From contig NZ_LGHP01000001.1 of NCBI RefSeq assembly GCF_001280845.1, positions 4,013,093-4,077,092 on the forward strand: 64,000 nt of DNA, in the 5' to 3' direction. Numbering within the stretch: the first letter of the stretch is position 1; every line of letters starts with the position of its first letter. Position numbers and translations under genes: made by a program. Origin of the DNA: Bacillus sp. FJAT-28004 (GTDB lineage: Bacteria > Bacillota > Bacilli > Paenibacillales > Paenibacillaceae). The notes under the pieces were generated by a model. That model did no database searches and was not told the DNA's origin. It saw nothing but the letters and a program-made list of their open reading frames with translations. Of this stretch, positions 8,484 through 17,874 are shown in pieces.

Positions 8484-10145
8484 ATGAATGAGCCAATCCA
8501 TTTTGAGACGAAATTACTAAGCTCTTTGACAAAAGTATTCGCAGATGAGACGCCAACCGAACAAGCCTTTAACCGCGCATCTGCGCTTTTCGGCGAGACC
8601 TATTCATTCCAAGTCGCATACACTTCAGATACGCTCTTAAAAAATATAAATGTAAACATAGAATCATCCCTTGCAGACCGTATTTTGATTAGATCTGTTG
8701 GGCTTGTTCCTTCGGAGATGCCTTGTTTCCAAAATCCTGATGATAACGTTTTGCGTACGACACCGGGACTATATCCAGATCCGTTATATGAGCTGAATCA
8801 GCAATCCATTAGTGCGGTTCCCCAGCAATGGCGTTCCATTTGGGTGAGCGCATTGCTTGATGAATCTGTCTCTGCGGGTCTTCATTCCATTCAAATCACC
8901 TTCCTATCCGATGAAGGAGAGACTTTAGCGGTATCTGATGTATTTCAGTTGACTGTCATTCCCGCTGCATTACCTCCGCAAAAATTGATTCATACGGAAT
9001 GGTTTCATGTGGATTGTATTGCGACGCAGTATGGTGTCGAAGTCTTTAGTGAAGCGCATTGGACACTTCTGGAACGCTATGTGGACTCGATGGTCAAGCA
9101 TGGCATGAACATGATATTGACGCCACTATTTACACCGCCGCTCGATACCCTCATTGGAGGAGAACGTCCAACGGTTCAACTGGTGCAAGTTGATGTCCAG
9201 GGAGATCGGTATACATTTGGCTTTGATCAGCTTACGCGGTGGGTAACCATGTGTAGGAAGCTAGACGTGAAGTACTTTGAGTTTTCACACTTATTTACGC
9301 AATGGGGGGCAAAGTGTGCTCCAAAGATTATAGGAACGGTACAGGGAGAAGCGAAAAAGTTATTTGGCTGGGAGACGGATGCATCCTCAGAAGCTTATCG
9401 CAGCTTCTTGGATCAATTCCTGCCTAGTCTTGATCGATACCTGAAAGAAAATGGACTGGATCAGCAAAGCTGGTTCCATATTTCGGATGAGCCGGATCTC
9501 AGTCATTTGGAATCCTATCAAGCTGCAAGCGAAATTGTGCGTAAGCATTTATCTGATTACCCTATTATGGACGCGCTATCTGATTTGGATATGTATGAGC
9601 GGGGACTGGTGCAGAGACCGATTCCAGGAAACAATCATATCGAACCGTTCCTGGAGCATGGCGTTCCAGATTTATGGACCTATTATTGCTGTGCGCAGCA
9701 TCAAGAAGTATCTAATCGTTTTTTTAACATGCCTTCTTCTAGAAACCGGATTATTGGACTTCAGTTGTATAAGTTTGGATTACAGGGTTTTCTGCATTGG
9801 GGCTTTAACTTCTGGTATTCGCAGTATTCCATAGATCAGAAGCTCGATCCCTATCGGTCAACGGATGCAAAGCTTGGATTTCCTTCGGGAGATTCCTACT
9901 TGGTTTATCCGGGTGAAGAGGGCCCAATTGAATCTATTCGCTTGGAAGTTCTCTATGAGGCGATGCAAGACTTACGCGCATTAGAGCTGCTTGAGCAGAA
10001 GATTGGCAAAGAACAGACGATAAAGCTATTGGAAGAGGGTTTAACAGAGCCATTAACGTTCTCTGTGTATCCGAAAGGCAGTGGAGAATGGTTGTTAGCG
10101 ACAAGAGAGAGAATTAATCAGGCGTTAGCCAGTCATTATGCTTAA
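8484..10145 (+). CDS. DUF4091 domain protein, probable glycoside hydrolase (copy 1)
   Basis: 553 residues, no signal peptide, so cytoplasmic. It has an N-terminal beta-rich part (about 1-165), a TIM-barrel-like centre with WFHVDCIA, HGMNMILTPLFTPP and ISDEPD (Asp335, Glu336 as candidate catalytic acids), and a C-terminal DUF4091 part ending in DLRALELLE. The family is linked to glycan breakdown but its reaction is not established by anything I can see. A close paralogue lies at 60602-62275, again next to a GH35 gene, so the two enzymes likely act in sequence on the same imported oligosaccharide. Confidence 0.85.
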   Translation: MNEPIHFETKLLSSLTKVFADETPTEQAFNRASALFGETYSFQVAYTSDTLLKNINVNIESSLADRILIRSVGLVPSEMPCFQNPDDNVLRTTPGLYPDPLYELNQQSISAVPQQWRSIWVSALLDESVSAGLHSIQITFLSDEGETLAVSDVFQLTVIPAALPPQKLIHTEWFHVDCIATQYGVEVFSEAHWTLLERYVDSMVKHGMNMILTPLFTPPLDTLIGGERPTVQLVQVDVQGDRYTFGFDQLTRWVTMCRKLDVKYFEFSHLFTQWGAKCAPKIIGTVQGEAKKLFGWETDASSEAYRSFLDQFLPSLDRYLKENGLDQQSWFHISDEPDLSHLESYQAASEIVRKHLSDYPIMDALSDLDMYERGLVQRPIPGNNHIEPFLEHGVPDLWTYYCCAQHQEVSNRFFNMPSSRNRIIGLQLYKFGLQGFLHWGFNFWYSQYSIDQKLDPYRSTDAKLGFPSGDSYLVYPGEEGPIESIRLEVLYEAMQDLRALELLEQKIGKEQTIKLLEEGLTEPLTFSVYPKGSGEWLLATRERINQALASHYA

Positions 10146-10176
10146 TGATTTCATTATTTTATAAGGCGGGGATTAG

Positions 10177-11928
10177 ATGACTACATTTAATTATTCAGGA
10201 TCTTCATTTTATTATAATGATCAGCCCATACGCCTCCTTTCAGGAGCTATTCATTATTTTCGCACCGTACCCGAGCATTGGCAAGATCGTCTTGCAAAAT
10301 TAAAAGCTTGCGGGCTTAATACCGTTGAAACGTATGTCCCATGGAATCTTCACGAACCGAAGAAGGGCCAATTTCATTTTGAAGGCATGGCAGATATCGT
10401 TCGTTTTATTGAGCTGGCTGGAGAGCTCGGGCTGCATGTGATTGTTCGGCCTGCGCCTTATATTTGTGCAGAATGGGAATTTGGCGGACTGCCTTCTTGG
10501 TTGCTGGCAGATTCGGATATGCGTCTCCGTTGCTACCATAAGCCGTTTCTAGATCATGTAGATGCTTATTATGATGTGCTGCTTCCGAAATTAAAACCAC
10601 TCTTATGCACCAATGGCGGACCGATCATCGCGATGCAGGTCGAGAATGAATATGGAAGCTATAGCAATGACAAACGATATTTGATTCATCAAAAAGAAAG
10701 CATGATCGCTCGAGGAATGGACGTGCTGTTATTTACCTCGGATGGACCTGAAGATGCAATGCTGCAAGGCGGTATGATTGATGGTGTTCTGGCAACAGTG
10801 AATTTCGGTTCACGGGCAAAAGAAGCTTTTGAGAAGCTTAAAGAATATCAACCGGATGCGCCATTTATGTGTATGGAATATTGGAACGGTTGGTTTGATC
10901 ATTGGGGTGAGGAGCATCATACCCGCCCAGCCGAGGATGTCGCAAATGTATTGGATGAAATGCTTCGTTTAAACGGCTCCGTAAATTTCTATATGTTCCA
11001 TGGTGGAACGAACTTTGGCTTCTATAATGGAGCGAATGGTCATACAGCGGATAGCTATGAGCCGACGGTTACAAGTTATGATTATGATGCCCTGTTGAAT
11101 GAATCCGGCGAACCGACAGCTAAATATTATGCCGTGCGCGATGTCATCTCCAAATATGTGGATTTAGGTGAATGTGAATTGCCAGCACCAATCGCTAAGA
11201 AAGCGTATGGACGGGTGGAAATGACCGAACAAGCGTCATTAACAGCTAATTTGGATCGTATTTCGACACCGATACATACCGCTTACCCGGAGACGATGGA
11301 GAAATTGGGTCAGGATTACGGATTTATCCACTATCGTACGTTTATAAGCGGACCTCGTCCTAAAGATCAGTTTTTCTTGCAAGACGTGCATGACCGTGCA
11401 CAAGTTTTCCTTAACGGACAGCCGGCTGGTGTTCTGGATCGCGTCCATACAGACGTGAAAATAGAATTTGAAGTGCCTGCTGAAGGAGTAGAGGTCTCTT
11501 TACTTGTTGAGAATCTAGGCCGCGTAAATTACGGACCTTATATGAAAGACCGGAAAGGGATTACCGAAGGGGTACGTTTTGGACGTCAGTTCCTGTCGGA
11601 TTGGACGACGTATACATTACCGCTAACGGACTTATCGGGTCTGGAATTCGGAGGCGTCTCGGAACAATTGGATCCAAGCTTCTTCCGAGGAAATTTAGTT
11701 GTGGATGAGCCATGTGATACATTTATTAGCTTGGAAGGATGGACCAAAGGGGTCGTGTTTATTAATGGCTTCAATTTGGGGCGTTATTGGAATATAGGAC
11801 CGCAGAAAAGATTGTACGTGCCGGGACCTCTATTGCAACAAGGCGACAATGAAATTGTGATTTTTGAACTGCACGGAGCTTCCGATCATGCGGTAACTTT
11901 TGTTGATCAGCCTGATTTAGGGGCCTAA
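10177..11928 (+). CDS. GH35 beta-galactosidase (copy 1)
   Basis: Glycoside hydrolase family 35, 583 residues, cytoplasmic. The catalytic barrel spans about 10-330. The acid/base is Glu158 in QVENEYG, and the nucleophile is Glu234 in MCMEYWNGWFDHWG. The substrate pocket motif PAPYICAEWEFGG precedes them. C-terminal jelly-roll domains contain GWTKGVVFINGFNLGRYW, typical of bacterial GH35. It should remove terminal beta-galactosyl residues from imported oligosaccharides. It is the last gene of the operon, followed by a terminator. Confidence 0.93.
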   Translation: MTTFNYSGSSFYYNDQPIRLLSGAIHYFRTVPEHWQDRLAKLKACGLNTVETYVPWNLHEPKKGQFHFEGMADIVRFIELAGELGLHVIVRPAPYICAEWEFGGLPSWLLADSDMRLRCYHKPFLDHVDAYYDVLLPKLKPLLCTNGGPIIAMQVENEYGSYSNDKRYLIHQKESMIARGMDVLLFTSDGPEDAMLQGGMIDGVLATVNFGSRAKEAFEKLKEYQPDAPFMCMEYWNGWFDHWGEEHHTRPAEDVANVLDEMLRLNGSVNFYMFHGGTNFGFYNGANGHTADSYEPTVTSYDYDALLNESGEPTAKYYAVRDVISKYVDLGECELPAPIAKKAYGRVEMTEQASLTANLDRISTPIHTAYPETMEKLGQDYGFIHYRTFISGPRPKDQFFLQDVHDRAQVFLNGQPAGVLDRVHTDVKIEFEVPAEGVEVSLLVENLGRVNYGPYMKDRKGITEGVRFGRQFLSDWTTYTLPLTDLSGLEFGGVSEQLDPSFFRGNLVVDEPCDTFISLEGWTKGVVFINGFNLGRYWNIGPQKRLYVPGPLLQQGDNEIVIFELHGASDHAVTFVDQPDLGA

Positions 11929-11951
11929 AATATAGGTTTTACAAATAAGCG

Positions 11952-11997
11952 TGCAACAGTACGTTGCAAAAAGACACCGATATAGGTGTCTTTTTTT
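11952..11997 (+). terminator. Rho-independent terminator of operon 1
   Basis: A small hairpin TGCAAC/GTTGCA (11952-11968) is followed by GACACC (11973-11978) pairing with GGTGTC (11985-11990), extended by an A-run against the T-run at 11991-11997. Confidence 0.88.
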
Positions 11998-12301
11998 GTA
12001 TTTTCTCCCCATGGTTAATCATAATAAGATTAACATTTAAGCCATCCGCGTAAGAAATTAAATTACCGTTCATTAGAGAGATTATGTTTGATTTTCACTT
12101 AAGAATAACGGAGGATGGCACCATTCTTGCATCCCTTGATAACCATTCATTTTTGCATGAATACACCTAAGGGTAGCGCCTACTGGTTATTCCAAAATAT
12201 TATAATTATAGGTAACAAAGTTGAGGTTTCGATGTTTTTATAGATGTGTTATGTTTCAATAAAGATTGTGTTGAACCCACAATGTTGAAAGGAGAAGGGA
12301 T
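11998..12301. other. Intergenic region before kinase 2
   Basis: About 300 bases between the terminator of operon 1 and the second kinase gene. It is AT-rich, with TATAAT at 12201-12206 as a possible -10 but only a weak -35. I see no cre motif, palindromic operator or structured leader. It ends with the AAAGGAGAAGG ribosome site of the kinase. Confidence 0.4.
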
Positions 12302-14065
12302 ATGATCACTGGTTACTGGAACAGGGTTCGATTGCTGCAGAAGTTAATTTTGATCGTGATCTTATTTCTGATTTTTCCCGTTCTGATCATTGGGTACTAT
12401 TTATTTTCGACCAGCATTCCCCTTGCGCAGAAGGAAAGCCGCGAGATGCTGGAGAAGGTTGCGTACCAGTTGAATGAGAACATCGAATATCGGATTGTTG
12501 GTTACCAAAATATATTGATGCAGCTTTCATTAGATTCCGGAATTACGACAACGCTTACACAACAATATCAATCGCTTCAGGAAGAAGTGATGGGCCTTCA
12601 ACGGATCGACTCCACCGTCAGTCGCATCCGAACCTACTTCCCCATGAAAACCATTCAATTTTACAAAAGCAATTCAAGCCTGCATGAAGACGGAGGAACC
12701 GTCTTGAATATGGAAAGAGCGGAAACGAAGGACTGGTATCCGGCGATGGAGGACAAGGATCAGAATTTTTATTGGCATTTCGAATGGAAGGAGGATCATT
12801 CCGAGCCTTCGCTTCATATAAGCAAATGGCTCGTGGACTATTTGTTGAATGAGAAGTTCGGCATTATCCATGTTGAGGTGACGAACCGGGCGCTGTTCGA
12901 TCAGATTACAAATCCGTTGGCCTTAAAGAAAGGTGGGTTCGTGGTAGCGGATGACAAGGGAAAGATTTTGGCTAATTATATGGATTATCAAGACGGTGGA
13001 GACATCAGCAAGCTTCCATATTTGAAGAAGGTGTACGAGGCGAATAATGGCTGGTATTCGACGAAAATTAACGGTATGCAGAGCATGGTCGTCTACGAAA
13101 CAAACCGGCTGGGATGGAAGGTCATTACGATTGTGAGCCAAGAGGAATTTTGGAACAAGCTGCAGCTTGTTAAAAAAGCGGCCATATCGATCAGCATTCT
13201 GTTCGTGGTCCTGACGTTTTCCGTGCTCACCGGTTTCGGTTTACGTATTACCAAACGCCTCAATTCCCTCATTCGAAGCATGAGAGGAGTCCGCAGCGGT
13301 GACATGGGCCTTACCATAAAAGTGCATGGAAAAGATGAATTGGCCGATGTCGAAGAGGAATTCAATAATATGTCCATTCGGCTGGAAAAATCGCTGAGAG
13401 AAATATCTGAAGCCAGGAGCCGGGCCGAGACCGAAAAGTTAAAGCTGCTGCAGGCACAGATCAATCCTCATTTTCTCTACAACACGCTGGCGTTAGTCAA
13501 AAGCATGGCCATGGATGTAGGGTCTACCGAAATCAGTAGAACAGTGGATGCCCTCGCCAAATTTTTCAGACTGGCGCTGAATCGCGGCATCGACATGCTG
13601 ACTTTAAGAGAGGAACTGGAGCATGTAAAGGCTTATCTGGATATACACGAATCGCGTTATCCTGGCAGGCTGATGACGGTATTCGACGTGGAGGAAGATG
13701 CGCTTTCGTGTGAAATAGTGAAAATTACCCTGCAGCCAATCGTGGAGAATGCTCTGCTTCATGCCTTCGTGCATACTGGAGGGAGAGGACGTCTCCAAAT
13801 ATCGGCGCGGCTGCAGAAAGATACGCTATGTATTTCAATTGCCGATAACGGTTCAGGCATGAAGCCCGAGCAGTTGCAGCATTTGTTAGATAACCCAAAC
13901 GGCGCCATAGAGCATCAGGGCTTTGGACTCTATAACGTAAACGAGCGATTAAAGCGGCACTATGGAGAATCCTTTCGTTTAGTCATTCAAAGCGCGCCGG
14001 GAGATGGCACATCGGTTCAATTGTTCATTAAGCAAAAAGCCGGGCAAATGGCTCCGGCAGGTTGA
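12302..14065 (+). CDS. YesM-type sensor histidine kinase 2
   Basis: 587 residues with the same plan as the kinase at 269-2008. Membrane segments lie at about 13-33 and 290-312, with an extracellular Cache-like sensor between. HAMP (about 312-365) is followed by INPHFLYNT with His390, the N-box LQPIVENALLHA and the G-boxes IADNGSGM and GFGLYNV. It is more GC-rich than the genes before it. Its stop codon is 16 bases before the regulator start. It should phosphorylate that regulator in response to a glycan signal. Confidence 0.93.
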   Translation: MITGYWNRVRLLQKLILIVILFLIFPVLIIGYYLFSTSIPLAQKESREMLEKVAYQLNENIEYRIVGYQNILMQLSLDSGITTTLTQQYQSLQEEVMGLQRIDSTVSRIRTYFPMKTIQFYKSNSSLHEDGGTVLNMERAETKDWYPAMEDKDQNFYWHFEWKEDHSEPSLHISKWLVDYLLNEKFGIIHVEVTNRALFDQITNPLALKKGGFVVADDKGKILANYMDYQDGGDISKLPYLKKVYEANNGWYSTKINGMQSMVVYETNRLGWKVITIVSQEEFWNKLQLVKKAAISISILFVVLTFSVLTGFGLRITKRLNSLIRSMRGVRSGDMGLTIKVHGKDELADVEEEFNNMSIRLEKSLREISEARSRAETEKLKLLQAQINPHFLYNTLALVKSMAMDVGSTEISRTVDALAKFFRLALNRGIDMLTLREELEHVKAYLDIHESRYPGRLMTVFDVEEDALSCEIVKITLQPIVENALLHAFVHTGGRGRLQISARLQKDTLCISIADNGSGMKPEQLQHLLDNPNGAIEHQGFGLYNVNERLKRHYGESFRLVIQSAPGDGTSVQLFIKQKAGQMAPAG

Positions 14066-14081
14066 AATGGAGGATACCCGG

Positions 14082-15704
14082 ATGGAAATCAAAGTGTTCG
14101 TGGTGGATGACGAGGAACGGCAGCGGCGTTCCATTGTCAGACACGTCGATTGGAAGCGATACCATATGCGTGTAATCGGAGAATCGGAGGATGCTGCTCA
14201 GGCACTCGAATCAGCTAATCTGGATCCTCCCGATTTGCTGATTACGGATATTCGCCTGCTGGGTACGGACGGTCTCGAGCTGTCCTCCCGCATGAAAAGG
14301 ATTAATCCCCGTATTCACATCATCATGGTGACAGGTTTTGAAGAGTTCGAATATGCCAAGACGGCGCTTGATATCGGCGTGGATGCATTTCTGGTCAAAC
14401 CGATTATTTTTGACGAATTAAATGCCGTGCTGGAGCGGATCTATCAAACGGAATGGATGGGACAGTCGAAAAGCATTGAAGAAATGCATTTGAAAGAGCA
14501 GCTTGACGTCTTCAAGCCCATTGCGCAGGAACAGTTTCTTCAAGAGGTTATTCACGGTCTTATTGTTGGTGAAGACGTGGTACGGGCTCGCGCGGGCGCC
14601 TTTGGCATGTTTGCGCATAAGGGATTGCGGCGCGTCTTGCTCCTCATTATCGACATGGAATCGGCATCGCCTCTTCCGAAGGAAGAGCAGGTTCGGCGCG
14701 TCAAGGGCATACTCGCTGAATCGGCGGCGACCGCCCGCGGTTCGCTGCTCGAGGAACAGACGACGACGCAGCGGGGAAACATTGTTCTCATCCTGCAGGA
14801 TCGCGAGGGCGAGGATTTCGAACTTGCAACGGAGTCGTTCATCGAGCGGCTCTGCCTGGACGCTGGGAGAATGGATTCCTGTAAAGTTAGCATCGGGATC
14901 GGACCGTCCGTGAAGGCGCTGAGTCAATTAAGCGAGAGCTTCCGGCTGGCACAAATATCGGTCAATCAAAGACTGCTTGGCGGGGATGAGCGTACGTTTA
15001 GCTGGAAGCTGTTGATGAAGCAGGAAATCAGGCCGGAGAAGAACATGGAAGTGCTGATCGGCGATTTTTTTGAAGTGCTTGGCGCAGGAGACAGTCAGAA
15101 CAGTCTGAGCCTGCTGGGTGAGATCCTGAGCAGCATCTCCGGGAATATTCAGATTCAAGGCTCCAAGCTGAGAAGCTTATGTCTGCAGCTTATCAGCGGC
15201 GCCTATCGTACAGCGGCAGAAATCGGCGACGCAAACCGTTGCTTAGGCCCGGAGGAAATGCTATGGGAACAAGTCCTCGATTGCTGGGAAGAACCAGAGC
15301 TGCTGCCGGAGACGGTGAAAATTATCAACGGGATATGCGATTTTATAGCAGCAAGAAAAAAAAGCCATACCCAGATCGTAGTTCAGAAAGCGCTCAAGTA
15401 CATGAACGAGCACTATAGGGAAAACCTATCTCTTCGTTCGGTCGCGGAGTCGGTCTACTTGAGCCCCAATTATTTGGGGGCATTATTTAGAACGGAGCTC
15501 GGGGTTTCCTTTACCGATCAGCTCATTCAAATCCGGATCCAGAAGGCCAAGGAAATGCTGCAGCAATCGCATCTTAAGCTGTATGAGGTTGCGGAAGGCG
15601 TCGGTTATCAAAACATCGGCTATTTTACCGGGTTATTTAAACGAATTACGGGCCTTAGCCCCAAGGAGTATCGGTCATTTCTCGGGTTTTCGACTCCTGA
15701 CTGA
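14082..15704 (+). CDS. YesN-type response regulator 2, AraC family
   Basis: Response regulator of 540 residues. Receiver domain MEIKVFVVDDEERQ with predicted phospho-Asp56 (ITDIRLLGTDG) and Lys in LVKPIIF. A long middle domain and a C-terminal AraC double helix-turn-helix (about 440-540, ending GLSPKEYRSF) follow. The frame is open back to 14004 and also has an ATG at 14067. The start at 14082 was chosen because GGAGG at 14069-14073 sits 8 bases upstream and the receiver fold begins right there. It is the partner of the preceding kinase and probable activator of the operon from 15882. Confidence 0.93.
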   Translation: MEIKVFVVDDEERQRRSIVRHVDWKRYHMRVIGESEDAAQALESANLDPPDLLITDIRLLGTDGLELSSRMKRINPRIHIIMVTGFEEFEYAKTALDIGVDAFLVKPIIFDELNAVLERIYQTEWMGQSKSIEEMHLKEQLDVFKPIAQEQFLQEVIHGLIVGEDVVRARAGAFGMFAHKGLRRVLLLIIDMESASPLPKEEQVRRVKGILAESAATARGSLLEEQTTTQRGNIVLILQDREGEDFELATESFIERLCLDAGRMDSCKVSIGIGPSVKALSQLSESFRLAQISVNQRLLGGDERTFSWKLLMKQEIRPEKNMEVLIGDFFEVLGAGDSQNSLSLLGEILSSISGNIQIQGSKLRSLCLQLISGAYRTAAEIGDANRCLGPEEMLWEQVLDCWEEPELLPETVKIINGICDFIAARKKSHTQIVVQKALKYMNEHYRENLSLRSVAESVYLSPNYLGALFRTELGVSFTDQLIQIRIQKAKEMLQQSHLKLYEVAEGVGYQNIGYFTGLFKRITGLSPKEYRSFLGFSTPD

Positions 15705-15715
15705 TTCGATTTTCA

Positions 15716-15742
15716 GAGCGATGCATACATTGTGCATCGCTC
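15716..15742 (+). terminator. Terminator after regulator 2
   Basis: Perfect 10-bp stem GAGCGATGCA (15716-15725) with TGCATCGCTC (15733-15742), 7-base loop, followed by a T-rich stretch. It separates the kinase/regulator transcript from the importer operon. Confidence 0.75.
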
Positions 15743-15808
15743 CATTTCTTTTAGTGGAACTTGAAAGCATGAAAGTGCCTGAGCAACAGTAATCGTGCAT
15801 TAGGATTA

Positions 15809-15837
15809 TTGTAAGCGCTTTAGCGATGCTCTATATT
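15809..15837 (+). promoter_or_regulatory. Promoter of importer operon 2 with overlapping cre-like site
   Basis: -35 TTGTAA (15809-15814), a 17-base spacer and -10 TATATT (15832-15837). TGTAAGCGCTTTAG at 15810-15823 matches the CcpA core TGWAARCGYTWNCW at 12 of 14 positions and covers the -35, the same geometry as at 3381. Confidence 0.6.
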
Positions 15838-15881
15838 CAGTTATAAGCACTACAAAAGGAAAAGAAAGGAGATAAGGCCAT

Positions 15882-16790
15882 TTGAACCGTTTATGGATGC
15901 TAAAACAGAAGGGTTACCTCCCGTTATATGTCTTTATACTGCCGGGCATCGCACTTATCGTTCTGTTCAACTATATTCCGATGTTGGGGCTGCAAATTGC
16001 TTTTCGCGATTATAACTTCAGCGACGGGATTTGGAGGAGTCCGTGGATCGGTTTGCAGAATTTCAAGGAGTTTGTAGCGAGCACTGATTTTTGGAGAGCG
16101 ACCGGAAACACCTTATTGCTAACCTTTCTCAGGCTGCTTTTTGTTTTTCCGACGACAATCATCGTCGCCCTGCTTATTAATGAGGTCCGATCTTTTCGAT
16201 TCAAGCGTGTCGTTCAATCGCTTAGCTATCTCCCGCATTTTATTTCCTGGATCGTAGTCGTCGGATTTCTCGACGCCTTCTTGTCAATCGACGGCGGCGG
16301 CGCGAACTCGTTGCTGCGCAGCTTCGGCATGCAGGCGATTGCGTTTATGGGCTCGGAGACGTGGTTCCGTCCCATATTTATTCTCAGCAGCATGTGGAAG
16401 GAAGTGGGCTGGGGTACCATTTTATATTTGGCCGCCATTTCCAGCATCAATCCGGTGCTTTACGAGGCCGCGGTCATGGACGGAGCTGGACGTTTCGCCC
16501 AAATGCGCTATGTAACGCTGCCCAGCATCGTCCCGATTATATCCATCGTCCTGATATTGACAGTTCCAGGATTGCTTAGCGTAGGGATCGACCAAATTTA
16601 CGCGATGATCAACCCAGCAAACATTGGCGTGGCGGAGGTCATTGATACGTATGTCTTGCGGCTCGGCATCGGGCAGGCCCAATATTCCCAGACAACCGCC
16701 ATTGGGCTTGTGATGAGCGTCATCGCAACCGTGCTGCTCGTGCTGAGCAATATTATTTCCAAACGTATCGGCGGCGACAGCTTATGGTAG
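15882..16790 (+). CDS. LplB-type ABC sugar permease 2
   Basis: 302 residues, TTG start 8 bases after AAAGGAGAT. It has six membrane segments and the EAA loop YEAAVMDGAGRF. It is a CUT1 family permease forming the channel with the next gene (15-base gap). Together with the binding protein at 17875 it imports an unidentified oligosaccharide. Confidence 0.92.
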   Translation: MNRLWMLKQKGYLPLYVFILPGIALIVLFNYIPMLGLQIAFRDYNFSDGIWRSPWIGLQNFKEFVASTDFWRATGNTLLLTFLRLLFVFPTTIIVALLINEVRSFRFKRVVQSLSYLPHFISWIVVVGFLDAFLSIDGGGANSLLRSFGMQAIAFMGSETWFRPIFILSSMWKEVGWGTILYLAAISSINPVLYEAAVMDGAGRFAQMRYVTLPSIVPIISIVLILTVPGLLSVGIDQIYAMINPANIGVAEVIDTYVLRLGIGQAQYSQTTAIGLVMSVIATVLLVLSNIISKRIGGDSLW

Positions 16791-16805
16791 AAGGAAGGTG
16801 AGAGT

Positions 16806-17711
16806 ATGAGACGTTCCACGCTGGGAGACCGTACATTTTCAATCGGAAATACATTAGTTCTTTCCGTGTTGGCATTTTTTTGCATCTATCCGCTGTGGTA
16901 TATCTTGGTTCTATCTATAAACGAAGGAATGGATGCGAGCTTAGGCGGTATTTACTGGTGGCCACGGGTATTCACGCTGGACAACTACCGGGTTATGCTG
17001 TCCGACGATACGATTATCAACGCCTTCTGGATAACGGTAGAACGTACCGTCATAGGCACATTCGGTTCCTTGTTGATCACTTCTTTGGTAGCCTATGCCC
17101 TATCTCGCAAAGAACTGCCGGGCAGACAGGCACTGTTGTTCATTTTTCTATTCGTCATGCTATTCAGCGGCGGGCTCATACCCTACTATATTCAATTAAT
17201 TCACCTGGGGCTGATTAACAATTTTTGGGTGTATGTTATTCCTTCTCTGTTCAGCATTTGGAACTTGTTCGTGATGAAAACCTCCTTCCAAAGCAACATT
17301 CCGGAAAGCGTGGTAGAGTCGGTCAAGCTTGACGGAGGAGGCTACACTCGGATTTATTTCCACATCGTGCTGCCCTTTTCGATGCCCTTATTCGCGGCGC
17401 TGGGCTTGTTTACGGCCGTGGGTCACTGGAACGACTGGTTTACAGGCGCCTTTTTCATCAACGATATCAATCTGCAGCCGCTTCCCACTTATTTGCAGCG
17501 TATGATGAGCACGATCGAAGCCAGCCAAATGATCAGCGCCAGCCAGATGACGACCCTCAATCAAACCAGGCTGTACAATCCGGACGCTATTACACCCAAG
17601 TCAGTCCGAATGGCGACCATTATGATTACGATATTGCCGATTTTATTCGTCTACCCGTTCGTTCAACGTTATTTTGTGAAGGGTGTGCTGATCGGTTCCG
17701 TAAAAGAGTAG
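16806..17711 (+). CDS. LplC-type ABC sugar permease 2
   Basis: 301 residues, MalG-like. The cytoplasmic loop reads VESVKLDGGGYTR, a degenerate EAA motif (VESVKLDG in place of EEAAxxDG). That is unusual, and it may alter contact with the shared ATPase. The C-terminus FVKGVLIGSVKE is typical. A 163-base gap with a small hairpin (AGGAT/ATCCT near 17757-17773) separates it from the binding-protein gene. Confidence 0.92.
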   Translation: MRRSTLGDRTFSIGNTLVLSVLAFFCIYPLWYILVLSINEGMDASLGGIYWWPRVFTLDNYRVMLSDDTIINAFWITVERTVIGTFGSLLITSLVAYALSRKELPGRQALLFIFLFVMLFSGGLIPYYIQLIHLGLINNFWVYVIPSLFSIWNLFVMKTSFQSNIPESVVESVKLDGGGYTRIYFHIVLPFSMPLFAALGLFTAVGHWNDWFTGAFFINDINLQPLPTYLQRMMSTIEASQMISASQMTTLNQTRLYNPDAITPKSVRMATIMITILPILFVYPFVQRYFVKGVLIGSVKE

Positions 17712-17874
17712 CTTTTGTCTGTGCAGCAAAAGAACGACAGAGCGCGCTGTGAGAGAAAGGATTCTCTTATCCTGTTCGGCCGTCAGCGCTCCGATGTTCG
17801 CTTGATGACATAGAAAAGATCCGTGTACGAAGTCTGTATATCCGCAAGGCATTTTTAATAAGGGGGTTTCCGTT

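Noticed and set aside
14418..14927. Minus-strand 169-residue frame inside regulator 2
   Set aside because: GC-rich codon-position shadow of a real response regulator; no motifs.
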